Source: Chryseobacterium sp. MYb7 (GTDB lineage Bacteria > Bacteroidota > Bacteroidia > Flavobacteriales > Weeksellaceae). From it: 63,993 bases of DNA. The translations under genes were made by a program, and so were the position numbers. The stretch spans positions 1-63,993 of the forward strand of contig NZ_PCOU01000030.1 of assembly GCF_002979455.1 (NCBI RefSeq), in the 5' to 3' direction. Below, one piece after another: positions 17,607-24,675 of this stretch (positions within the stretch are counted from its first letter, which is position 1; every line of letters begins with the position of its first letter). Below the pieces are notes generated by a model that was not told the DNA's origin, made no database searches, and worked only from the letters and a program-made list of their open reading frames with translations.

Positions 17607-17948
17607 TTCGGAATAATGTATTTTTCAGGTTGGTTTTTTAAGTATTTTTTAGTCTCCTTTAAATAAATACAAAATTAAAATTAAAAACATTCACTATTTC
17701 AAAAAATGGATTAATTTGATTTTGGTTTTATGAAAAATAAGATGAAAAGCATAATATATCATTTATGATAAAAAAATATGAATAGTATATATTTATTTTT
17801 AAGGCCTGTTTATTTGTAATATGTGAATGATTGTAAGTGGGTTACATAAGAAATGCTGGTAAGATTATAAAAATATAAAACAGATCTTGTTTAATGAGCT
17901 TTTGAACGATCATGCATAAAAAAACCGGAAGAAATTCCGGTTTTATGA
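17607..17948. other. AT-rich intergenic region between the monooxygenase and tnaA
   Basis: These 342 bases are rich in A and T and hold no convincing reading frame. They should contain the promoter of the monooxygenase operon, but I see no perfect TAnnTTTG box near its start. The end nearest tnaA holds that gene's terminator. Confidence 0.5.
17919..17945 (-). terminator. Terminator of tnaA
   Basis: AAAACCGGAA and TTCCGGTTTT form a 10-bp stem with a 4-base loop. On the minus strand a T-run follows. It lies just beyond the tnaA stop codon. Confidence 0.85.
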
Positions 17949-19325
17949 TTAAGCTTTTTCAAGCTGAACAGTAAAGTGTCTTAAGATTTCCGGTTCCCAG
18001 GTGATTTTATATCCTTTTGCTATTTCGTCACGTCTTTCATATACGTTTTTGATGGCTGCAGCAATATAATCCATGTGGTTATTGGTGTAGGTTCTTCTAG
18101 GAATTGCCAGACGTACCAATTCTAATTTCGGGTATCGGTTTTCTCTTGTAGCAGGATCTCTGTCTGCCAGTAAAGTCCCGATTTCTACAGTTCTGATTCC
18201 TGCTTCCTTATAAATTTCAAGCCCTAATGTCTGTGCTGGATATTCTTCACGGGAAACGTTTGGAAGGAAGTTTAAAGAGTCGATGAATACAGCGTGTCCT
18301 CCAATAGGTTTCTGAACAGGGATTCCGTATTCAATCAGTTTATTCCCTAGATATTCAACCTGAGAGATTCTGCTTTCAAGATAAGCAAATTCAGTAGCTT
18401 CATCAAGACCTACTGCCAATGCTGCCATATCTCTTCCAGCCATTCCTCCATAGGTAATAAACCCTTCATAAATGATCGTGAAATTAGAAGCTTTTCTGAA
18501 AACTTCTTCATTATTCAAAGCAATGAATCCTCCGATATTTACTAAACCATCTTTTTTAGAACTCATGGTCATTCCGTCTCCGTAAGAGAAAATTTCCTTA
18601 CAGATTTCCTTAATGCTTCTGTTTTCCTGTCCTGCCTCTCTTTTTTTGATGAAGTAAGCATTCTCTGCAAATCTTGCCGAATCAAAGAATACAGGGATTC
18701 CGTATTGGTCAGAAAGTGCTTTTACAGCTTTCATATTTTCCAGAGAAACAGGCTGTCCCCCCGAAGAGTTACATGTAATGGTAATTAAACAGAAAGGGAT
18801 GTTTTCTTTAGGATGGCTTTTGTAAACTTCTTCCAGTTTTTCAAGGTTGATATTTCCTTTGAAAGGGTGAAGGTCATTAATATCAAAAGCTTCATCTATT
18901 GTACAGTCGATGGCATGTGCCTTTCTGATTTCGATATGTCCTTTTGTGGTGTCAAAATGCGAGTTTCCGGGAACTACGTCACCTTCTTTTACCAATACTG
19001 AGAAAAGAACATTTTCTGCAGCTCTTCCCTGGTGAGTTGGTAATAAATATTTGAATCCTGTGATTTTTTCCACAGTTTTCTGTAATTGTTCAAAAGAACG
19101 TGATCCTGCGTAGCTTTCATCACCAGTCATCAAAGCAGACCATTGTCTGTCAGACATTGCTCCGGTTCCGGAATCGGTAAGGAGGTCGATGTAAACATGT
19201 GAAGATCTTAAATTGAAAAGGTTATAATTAGCTTCTTTAAGCCATTGCTCTCTTTCTTCTCTGGTGGATTGATAGATTTCTTCCACCATTTTAATGCGGA
19301 AAGGTTCCGCGTACGGTAAATTCAT
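17949..19325 (-). CDS. tnaA: Tryptophanase (beta-eliminating)
   Basis: TnaA splits tryptophan into indole, pyruvate and ammonia using PLP. The 458 residues match the family. Motifs are YIDLLTDSGTGAMS near 45-58, GDESYAGSRSF, LPTHQGRAAENVLF, ITCNSSGGQPVS, FFDSARFAENA and the PLP-lysine region GDGMTMSSKKDGLVNIGG. Indole formation fits Chryseobacterium physiology. No TnaC-like leader peptide is visible in the short upstream region, and no TAnnTTTG box stands out. A terminator follows, so it is likely a single-gene unit. Confidence 0.96.
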   Translation of the reverse strand: MNLPYAEPFRIKMVEEIYQSTREEREQWLKEANYNLFNLRSSHVYIDLLTDSGTGAMSDRQWSALMTGDESYAGSRSFEQLQKTVEKITGFKYLLPTHQGRAAENVLFSVLVKEGDVVPGNSHFDTTKGHIEIRKAHAIDCTIDEAFDINDLHPFKGNINLEKLEEVYKSHPKENIPFCLITITCNSSGGQPVSLENMKAVKALSDQYGIPVFFDSARFAENAYFIKKREAGQENRSIKEICKEIFSYGDGMTMSSKKDGLVNIGGFIALNNEEVFRKASNFTIIYEGFITYGGMAGRDMAALAVGLDEATEFAYLESRISQVEYLGNKLIEYGIPVQKPIGGHAVFIDSLNFLPNVSREEYPAQTLGLEIYKEAGIRTVEIGTLLADRDPATRENRYPKLELVRLAIPRRTYTNNHMDYIAAAIKNVYERRDEIAKGYKITWEPEILRHFTVQLEKA

Positions 19326-19418
19326 GAGTTAAGTATGTTTTAAATTGTTTGTAAAGAAAATGTGCTTGAAAATAATTTTTCAAAATTCATCAATGTATAA
19401 TTAAGACGGAAAAGGGGA

Positions 19419-20036
19419 TTATTCCGGAGCCTTAAATATATTTTCATCAGAATGGAATCCGGCTACACCGCCGCTCACTGCAAACTTCATAGCAGAAGCC
19501 GCTGTCATTCCCACTACAGGTTTGATGTTTTTTTCTTCAGTAACAATTACCCAGCCCGAGATGGCGTACGAGTGGGGAAGGTATACCGCAACGTAATTAT
19601 GCTTGTCAACGTCCGACATTTCTTTTTGGGTTAAAAAGCCGATTCTCCAGATTTCCGGATTCTCGTTGGTTTTTACCCATACAGGATCGTTGAATTTTTT
19701 CTTGTCGCCTACGAATGAAGACATTACGTCTTTCGTAGGAGTGTAAATATGTTTTACTCCCGGAGTTTTCTCCAGTAAGCTGTCCATCGTGTCGAAAAAG
19801 AATCTTCCAACCACGAATTTATTTCCCAAATATCCTAAAATAGCAGTAAACAGAATAATAGAAACGAATACAAGCCCGGGAATTTGTTTGGCCAAAGAAG
19901 GAACAAGATTGTCAATCGCACTTACAATATACCAGATTACAAAAATGGTAAGTCCGATAGGACCAATGATAACTAATCCCTGAAAAAAGTTTTTCAGGAA
20001 TAAATTGGCGATATTTTCAAAGCTTGGCTTCTTCAA
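19419..20036 (-). CDS. DUF502 family membrane protein
   Basis: The 205-residue protein has two N-terminal membrane segments, with FFQGLVIIGPIGLTIFVIWY (about 18-37) and GLVFVSIILFTAILGYLG (about 54-71). The DUF502 core follows (TPGVKHIYTPTKDVMSSF, PHSYAISGWV, AMKFAVSGGV). The family is widespread in bacteria and plants (COV1-like) with no settled function. It sits between tnaA and miaE on the same strand, 34 bases after miaE, and may share its transcript. Confidence 0.88.
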   Translation of the reverse strand: MKKPSFENIANLFLKNFFQGLVIIGPIGLTIFVIWYIVSAIDNLVPSLAKQIPGLVFVSIILFTAILGYLGNKFVVGRFFFDTMDSLLEKTPGVKHIYTPTKDVMSSFVGDKKKFNDPVWVKTNENPEIWRIGFLTQKEMSDVDKHNYVAVYLPHSYAISGWVIVTEEKNIKPVVGMTAASAMKFAVSGGVAGFHSDENIFKAPE

Positions 20037-20070
20037 TGTATATTAATCTATATTCTTTATTATTTTTATT

Positions 20071-20649
20071 TTAACCGTGGATCGTTTCTTTATTTCCGTA
20101 GGACTTAATAATGCTGGCTTCATATTCCAGCCATTCTTCCCATCGTTTGTTTACTTTTTCCGGATCTCCGAGCTGTCTTGCAAATCCTATGAAAGTAGTA
20201 TAATGATTGGCTTCAGAAATCATCAGTTCTTTGTAGAAAACTTTAAGCTCTTCGTCTTTGATATTTTCGGTAAGAACCTTGAATCTTTCACAACTTCTGG
20301 CTTCAATCATAGCTGCAAAAAGCATTTTGTCTACGATGAGGTCTTCTCTTGTTCCCTGTACGATAAATTTCGCCAGTTCATTCACATAATCATCTTTTCT
20401 TGCTCTTCCAAAAGTAAAACCTCTTTTCTTTATGATCTCATGAACCTGATTGAAATGATCCAGCTCTTCCTGTGCAATCGCAAGAAGTTCGGTCACAATT
20501 TCAGGATATTCCGGAAGCATTGTAATCAATCCTATGGCGTTGGTAGCTGCTTTTTGCTCACACCAGGCATGATCTGTCAAAATTTCTCCGATGTTTCCTT
20601 CTGCAATATTTGCCCACCTTGGATCGGTAGGTAGTTTCAACTTAAACAT
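20071..20649 (-). CDS. miaE: tRNA-(ms2io6A)-hydroxylase
   Basis: MiaE is a carboxylate-bridged di-iron enzyme that hydroxylates the isopentenyl group of ms2i6A37 in tRNA. The 192-residue ferritin-like protein carries the iron ligands in AIAQEELDHFNQVH (ExxH) and again in MISEANHYTTF, plus glutamates in MIEARSCERF. It matches the other tRNA position-37 enzyme in this window, miaB at 49.4 kb, whose product MiaE would act on. It precedes the DUF502 gene on the same strand. Confidence 0.92.
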   Translation of the reverse strand: MFKLKLPTDPRWANIAEGNIGEILTDHAWCEQKAATNAIGLITMLPEYPEIVTELLAIAQEELDHFNQVHEIIKKRGFTFGRARKDDYVNELAKFIVQGTREDLIVDKMLFAAMIEARSCERFKVLTENIKDEELKVFYKELMISEANHYTTFIGFARQLGDPEKVNKRWEEWLEYEASIIKSYGNKETIHG

Positions 20650-20723
20650 GTTGTAAAATTTCTGTAAATTTAAACAAATTGAGGTAAGAAATGTGACTTT
20701 ATTTCAATTTGATCATTAAAGTG

Positions 20724-21812
20724 CTAAGATGCGGTCTTTCTTCTTAGGAATTCCAGAATCTTCCAGCCTGAAGTATCTACTTTTTTCAGGCCTGCAGAAA
20801 TAATGAAGGCTAAAATGATATTAATTCCATAAATAAAGACCATCAAAAGCCACCACGGCATATTTTCTTTTAACGGAACTACCAGGAAATAGACTAATGA
20901 AGAACTGATTCCCTGTGCAAAGTAGAAGAAAATGGCATTTTTTCCGATATGGGTAATGAAATTTTCTTTTGTGATTTTCAATCGGTTATAAAGAACGAAT
21001 AAGGTCACCAGAGAAAATAATGCCCAGATGATATAAGGTATTTTTGGCGGGAATTTATTTTTATTGATTTTATAGAAGATATCTCCTCCATAGTACCAGA
21101 ACATCCATATAAGGGCTGCTCCCACAAGTCCGTAGAATATAGGGGTTGCTTTGGTGGGAATTTTTTTTCCACGCAATGTGTGCCCGATTAAAAATACAGC
21201 AAGATAGAAAGCAACATATCCTACTTGTCCCGTTGGATAATATTCCGGGAAAATGTTGAATAATAGGGTTAAAGCAATGCAAAGTCCAATAAACCAATTA
21301 ATATGTTTTGGAAAGAATCTTAAGATAAGAACTCCGAAAACAGTGAGTATATAATACACTTTAAGATACCAGAAACTTCCCATCACTACCGGAAAAGTAT
21401 CAGCATTGGTGTATTGATGAAGGTACCAGTTCCCCAGGTTTTCCCATTGAGGATAGATAGAAATACTGGTCGTGGAATATTTGGATCCAAATGTTGAATA
21501 AAAACTCTGTAGCCATTCCATAGAAAAGAAGGTGAGTCCAAATACTTTAAAGAAGTAATCTAAAAAGAACAGGAAGGTCACAAAAATCATATAAGTGATC
21601 TGCAGTTTCAGAAGGCGGTACAATGTTTTTTCAATATTGGCTCCGGAAGTAATACCACTGAGCGCATAAAATAAGGCGACATCAAAGACCAGAGAGAACA
21701 CCCTTACTTCTGCGGGAATATAAAACTGCCCAGACCAGAATGCTGTATGGATAAATATGATGGAAAGTGTTGCCAGCCCTTTGGCGAAATCAATATAGAG
21801 ATCTCTGTTCAT
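20724..21812 (-). CDS. Acyltransferase 3 family membrane protein
   Basis: The 362-residue protein has about ten hydrophobic segments and begins MNRDLYIDFAKGLATLSIIFIH, the N-terminal signature with the catalytic His of acyltransferase-3 (OafA/OpgC-like) proteins. Members add acetyl or other acyl groups to surface sugars. A TATTTTTG box lies 34 bases upstream on the minus strand. No polysaccharide cluster is near, so the target is not known. Confidence 0.82.
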   Translation of the reverse strand: MNRDLYIDFAKGLATLSIIFIHTAFWSGQFYIPAEVRVFSLVFDVALFYALSGITSGANIEKTLYRLLKLQITYMIFVTFLFFLDYFFKVFGLTFFSMEWLQSFYSTFGSKYSTTSISIYPQWENLGNWYLHQYTNADTFPVVMGSFWYLKVYYILTVFGVLILRFFPKHINWFIGLCIALTLLFNIFPEYYPTGQVGYVAFYLAVFLIGHTLRGKKIPTKATPIFYGLVGAALIWMFWYYGGDIFYKINKNKFPPKIPYIIWALFSLVTLFVLYNRLKITKENFITHIGKNAIFFYFAQGISSSLVYFLVVPLKENMPWWLLMVFIYGINIILAFIISAGLKKVDTSGWKILEFLRRKTAS

Positions 21813-21845
21813 TGTAGTTACTTGAAGGTTCTTTTGTTATTTTTT

Positions 21846-21853
21846 CAAAAATA
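21846..21853 (-). promoter_or_regulatory. Promoter -7 box (TATTTTTG) for the acyltransferase gene
   Basis: A perfect TAnnTTTG match 34 bases before the acyltransferase start on the minus strand. Confidence 0.55.
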
Positions 21854-21895
21854 CAAACAAATTGATTTTTTAAAACATAAAAAGACGTTTAAAAA

Positions 21896-21931
21896 TAAAA
21901 AGGGGCGGAACATACTGCCCGCCACCTTTCT
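21896..21931 (-). terminator. Terminator of the lipoprotein metallopeptidase gene
   Basis: On the minus strand AAAGGTGGCGG and CCGCCCCTTT pair with one mismatch around a 10-base loop, followed by TTATTTTT. It lies 29 bases past the metallopeptidase stop. Confidence 0.75.
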
Positions 21932-21959
21932 TAAATATGCTAAAAATGAATGTTTCCGT

Positions 21960-22847
21960 TTATTTAAGATGTTTAAATTCTTCTGCAGAAATTTCTCCTG
22001 ACTGAATTTTTCTCAGCTCATCAATATATTGACTCATGTATGCGTCAATTTCAGGATTTACTGTGTTCTTAGCTATCTTATAAGTTCCGTTTAATACTCC
22101 CTGATAATAATAGAAGAAGTTGTAATCGAAATTGGATGCGTTCAGGTCATACTGTCCCAAAAGGAATCCTAAACGAACAGCTGATCTTCTCTGTGCAGGT
22201 GTTCCGTGGTGTCCGGGATTAGTGGTCTGGTAATCTCCGATACTTTGAGCAAATTCGTAAGCAGCAGCAATTTCGGAGAAGTTTGTTTTGTTGTAACCGT
22301 TTGGTCTTCTCAGATAGTATCCTGCGAATCCGTCTGCCTCAAGTTCGTTGGGTCTTGCTGTGTTTTCGCTTACTGAAGGAAGTCCGAAGATATACTGCAG
22401 CTGATGTCCATACTCATGAGCAAGGATCATCGCATTGACAATATCACCGCCTTTTGCTTTTGCATCATAATAGATTGCATACCCATAATAAATTCTTCCA
22501 TTACCATATGAGATGGCATTATAGGTAGAATTAAAATTGCTAGGGTCGTTCACAAATCGCAGAAGAGGGTTGCTTCTTCCCCACATGCTTGCAATTTTAG
22601 TCATTTGTGCATTCATAAAATTGGTGTCTGTGGAGTTTTGAAGTCCGGTCACTAAAACAGAACTGTTGCTCCAGTTGTTGTCTACGTAAGAGCATTTTTT
22701 TTCAAGATCTCCCGGCTGATCAATTTTTGCGTTCAGTGTTTCTGTCTGAGGTTGAACATTGTTGTCCATTTGGTCATCACTACATGCTGTCAATGAAGAT
22801 ACAGCAATGGCACCTGCTAGTAAGCAGAGATTAAAGTTTCTTTTCAT
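21960..22847 (-). CDS. Putative zinc metallopeptidase lipoprotein
   Basis: The 295-residue protein starts with a lipoprotein signal (MKRNFNLCLLAGAIAVSSLTAC). The middle contains HEYGHQLQY (an HExxH zinc site), followed about 28 residues later by ELEADGFAGYYL, a third-ligand motif as in YpfJ-like neutral zinc metallopeptidases. Substrate and true activity are unknown. An ATG four codons upstream (22859) is possible but gives a poorer signal peptide. The gene has its own terminator and lies divergent to rplU. Confidence 0.8.
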   Translation of the reverse strand: MKRNFNLCLLAGAIAVSSLTACSDDQMDNNVQPQTETLNAKIDQPGDLEKKCSYVDNNWSNSSVLVTGLQNSTDTNFMNAQMTKIASMWGRSNPLLRFVNDPSNFNSTYNAISYGNGRIYYGYAIYYDAKAKGGDIVNAMILAHEYGHQLQYIFGLPSVSENTARPNELEADGFAGYYLRRPNGYNKTNFSEIAAAYEFAQSIGDYQTTNPGHHGTPAQRRSAVRLGFLLGQYDLNASNFDYNFFYYYQGVLNGTYKIAKNTVNPEIDAYMSQYIDELRKIQSGEISAEEFKHLK

Positions 22848-22993
22848 ATATAAATTCAATTTGGTAGAACGAAGGTAATAAATTATCTCTTAAGTGTGAG
22901 TACATTATTAAAAAAAATTATTCAAAACATAGTGAATAGGATTTTATTTAAAAAAACATTGCTTTGATTGTAAGCTAATTAGAAATTTATATG

Positions 22994-23001
22994 TATATTT
23001 G
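22994..23001 (+). promoter_or_regulatory. Promoter -7 box (TATATTTG) for rplU-rpmA
   Basis: A perfect TAnnTTTG match 30 bases before the rplU start codon, followed by GCACC, a phrase also found after the same box at both tRNA-Asn genes. Confidence 0.7.
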
Positions 23002-23031
23002 CACCTCGAAATAACTAAAAATTTATAAACA

Positions 23032-23610
23032 ATGTTTGCAATTGTAGAAATAGCAGGGCTTCAATACAAAGTTGAGCAAGACCAGAAGTTGTTTGTAAAC
23101 CGTTTAAAAGGAGATAAAGGAGGAAAAGTTTCTTTCGATAAAGTTCTTCTTACTGTAAACGGTTCAATCACTGTAGGCGCCCCAGCTGTAAACGGAATCA
23201 CTGTGGAAGCAGAGATCCTTGACCACGTAAAAGCTGATAAAGTAATCGTTTTCAAAAAGAAAAGAAGAAAAGGTTACAAAGTGAAAAACGGTCACAGACA
23301 ATCTTTAACTCAAATCGTAATCACTGGTATTACTGGTTTTGAAGGTGGAGCTAAAAAAGCTGCTGCTAAAAAAGAAACTGTGAAAGGTGAAGTTCTTTCA
23401 GATAACGCAACTGTTAACTTTGGTGAAGATCACGAATTGAACTATCACTTAAAGAAAAACAACTTGTCTCAGTCTAAAGAGAACAGAGAAACTTTAATTA
23501 CTTTAGGTAAAGCAGTTAAAGTGGAATTAGAAAAAAATATTCTTACCCATGAAGAAGTAGATGCTGCTATCATCAAGAATATTGATCAATTTAAAGCACT
23601 TAATAAATAA
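23032..23610 (+). CDS. rplU: 50S ribosomal protein bL21 with C-terminal extension
   Basis: The first ~105 residues are ordinary bL21 (MFAIVEIAGLQYKVEQDQKL, KVIVFKKKRRKGYKVKNGHR). A second part of about 85 residues follows: a lysine/alanine-rich linker and then a helical segment (EDHELNYHLKKNNLSQ). The total of 192 residues is nearly twice the E. coli protein; such extensions are known in Bacteroidota. It is followed after 12 bases by rpmA and has a strong promoter box. Confidence 0.95.
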   Translation: MFAIVEIAGLQYKVEQDQKLFVNRLKGDKGGKVSFDKVLLTVNGSITVGAPAVNGITVEAEILDHVKADKVIVFKKKRRKGYKVKNGHRQSLTQIVITGITGFEGGAKKAAAKKETVKGEVLSDNATVNFGEDHELNYHLKKNNLSQSKENRETLITLGKAVKVELEKNILTHEEVDAAIIKNIDQFKALNK

Positions 23611-23622
23611 TCCAGTAATAAA

Positions 23623-23880
23623 ATGGCACACAAGAAAGGAGTCGGTAGTTCCAAGAACGGTAGAGAGTCTCACTCTAAAAGATTAGGTGTGAAGATTTTC
23701 GGAGGACAAGCAGCTATTGCCGGAAATATTATTGTTAGACAAAGAGGTACTCAGCACCACCCAGGTGATAACGTGGGAATCGGTAAAGATCACACTTTGT
23801 TTGCATTAGTAGATGGTAAAGTAGTTTTCAGAAAGAAAGCAAACAACAGATCTTTTGTATCTGTAGAACCAAACGCATAA
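23623..23880 (+). CDS. rpmA: 50S ribosomal protein bL27
   Basis: The 85-residue protein begins MAHKKGVGSSKNGRESHSKR, the bL27 N-terminus that reaches the peptidyl transferase centre. It ends with the conserved VVFRKKANNRSFVSV region and needs no N-terminal processing here. It is the usual partner of rplU in one transcript, closed by a terminator 24 bases later. Confidence 0.97.
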   Translation: MAHKKGVGSSKNGRESHSKRLGVKIFGGQAAIAGNIIVRQRGTQHHPGDNVGIGKDHTLFALVDGKVVFRKKANNRSFVSVEPNA

Positions 23881-23903
23881 TTTTTAAGCGTTTTATAAAA
23901 ATT

Positions 23904-23932
23904 AAAACCTCAGTTTTTACTGAGGTTTTTTT
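23904..23932 (+). terminator. Terminator of rplU-rpmA
   Basis: AAAACCTCAGT and ACTGAGGTTTT form a stem with a short T loop and a long T-run. Confidence 0.9.
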
Positions 23933-23971
23933 TGTTGGGTTTCATAGTATTCATTTATTTGTGAAATATTT

Positions 23972-23979
23972 TATATTTG
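23972..23979 (+). promoter_or_regulatory. Promoter -7 box (TATATTTG) for leader peptide gene 3
   Basis: A perfect TAnnTTTG box. The 5' arm of the leader helix (copy 3) begins one base after it, the same layout as in copy 4. Confidence 0.6.
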
Positions 23980-23980
23980 T

Positions 23981-24035
23981 CAACTGACCATTTATGAATC
24001 AGTTGCGAAAGCCGAAAAGCATAAAGAGTAGGCAA
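23981..24035 (+). promoter_or_regulatory. Conserved leader RNA element, copy 3, with 5' helix
   Basis: CAACTGA (23981-23987) and TCAGTTG (23999-24005) form a 7-bp helix with an 11-base loop. The core then follows: GCC (24011-24013) pairs with GGC (24031-24033) around GAA and AGTA strands. Compared with copies 1 and 2, the closing U-A pair is a G-C pair here. The core ends 21 nt before the start codon. Confidence 0.7.
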
Positions 24036-24054
24036 ATATTAAAACAAAATATCT

Positions 24055-24222
24055 ATGAAAAATGTAAGAAAATTAACCAGACAGAATTTAAAAAAAGTAA
24101 CCGCAGGAGTGGCAGCGGTCTGTCCTTCTATGTTTCAGTCCTGTGATGAATGGTGCAGATGGTCTCTATGGCAGAAATCACACTGCATGCTTTCACAACC
24201 CTGTACAGAATGCTTTGAGTAA
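24055..24222 (+). CDS. Cysteine-rich leader peptide (bacteriocin-like), 55 aa
   Basis: The leader MKNVRKLTRQNLKKVTAG ends in Ala-Gly. The core has six cysteines at 23, 30, 34, 44, 50 and 53 and several tryptophans (DEWCRWSLWQ). The layout CP...SCDxWC...K..C...PC.ECF is shared with the next peptide, so the two are paralogues. It lies behind copy 3 of the leader element and its own promoter box, and ends at its own terminator, so it is a one-gene unit. Function is unknown; export by a double-glycine peptidase is inferred. Confidence 0.8.
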   Translation: MKNVRKLTRQNLKKVTAGVAAVCPSMFQSCDEWCRWSLWQKSHCMLSQPCTECFE

Positions 24223-24257
24223 ATAATAGTAACCCAAATTTCTTTGAGATTTCGGAT

Positions 24258-24295
24258 AAAGCTGAACATTTAAATAGGTTCAGCTTTTATTTTAA
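24258..24295 (+). terminator. Terminator of leader peptide gene 3
   Basis: AAAGCTGAAC and GTTCAGCTTT form a 10-bp stem with a 10-base loop and a T-rich tail, 35 bases after the stop codon. Confidence 0.85.
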
Positions 24296-24337
24296 GTTAA
24301 AAAAGCTAAATAATATCTTACGGTAGTGAAATATTTA

Positions 24338-24345
24338 TATATTTG
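24338..24345 (+). promoter_or_regulatory. Promoter -7 box (TATATTTG) for leader peptide gene 4
   Basis: A perfect TAnnTTTG box, placed one base before the 5' arm of the copy 4 helix exactly as in copy 3. Confidence 0.6.
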
Positions 24346-24346
24346 T

Positions 24347-24400
24347 CCGTAATCAAATAAAAAACCATTGCGGAAGCCGAAAAGCAGAGAGAGTAGGCAA
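24347..24400 (+). promoter_or_regulatory. Conserved leader RNA element, copy 4, with 5' helix
   Basis: CCGTAAT (24347-24353) pairs with ATTGCGG (24367-24373) through six Watson-Crick pairs and one U-G pair. The sequence differs from copy 3, but the pairing is kept. GCC (24376-24378) pairs with GGC (24396-24398) around GAA and AGTA. The core ends 23 nt before the start codon of the next peptide. Confidence 0.7.
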
Positions 24401-24421
24401 CAAATAAAACTAAATATAATC

Positions 24422-24595
24422 ATGAAAAATTTGAAAAAATTAACAAAGAAGAACCTTAAAGAAATTAATGGGGGAGCTGCTTTAGGACTGTGTCCGCCAA
24501 AACCAATCAGATCATGTGATATCTGGTGCGGTATGACACCGGAACAAAAAATGCGCTGCCTTCTTGATGTAGAAGAACCATGTGAGTGCTTTTAA
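24422..24595 (+). CDS. Cysteine-rich double-glycine leader peptide, 57 aa
   Basis: The leader MKNLKKLTKKNLKEINGG ends in Gly-Gly. The core has six cysteines at 24, 32, 36, 46, 54 and 56 and shares SCDxWC and CECF with the preceding peptide. An in-frame TTG start at 24368 would add 18 residues, but it lies in the conserved leader element and is rejected. The gene has its own promoter box and ends at a strong hairpin. Its maturation partners are not in the window. Confidence 0.82.
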   Translation: MKNLKKLTKKNLKEINGGAALGLCPPKPIRSCDIWCGMTPEQKMRCLLDVEEPCECF

Positions 24596-24624
24596 TTATC
24601 ATCTCTGATTTTTATAAACTAAAA

Positions 24625-24665
24625 ATAAAAGTTCGGCGGCTTCAAAGAAGCCGCCGAACCTGTTT
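24625..24665. terminator. Bidirectional terminator hairpin
   Basis: GTTCGGCGGCTTC and GAAGCCGCCGAAC form a perfect 13-bp stem over an AAA loop, with A-rich and T-rich flanks. It ends both the peptide gene and the converging DUF5686 gene. It is a sibling of the hairpin at 9225 with a compensated base pair. Confidence 0.9.
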
Positions 24666-24675
24666 TATATTCTTT

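Noticed and set aside
19326..19418. TnaC-like leader peptide before tryptophanase
   Set aside because: No short frame with a key Trp codon and no leader structure was visible in the 93 bases.
24368..24421. TTG start that would lengthen the fourth leader peptide by 18 residues
   Set aside because: The extension is the conserved leader element itself, which also precedes the other peptides out of coding context. The MKNLKKL start fits the family.
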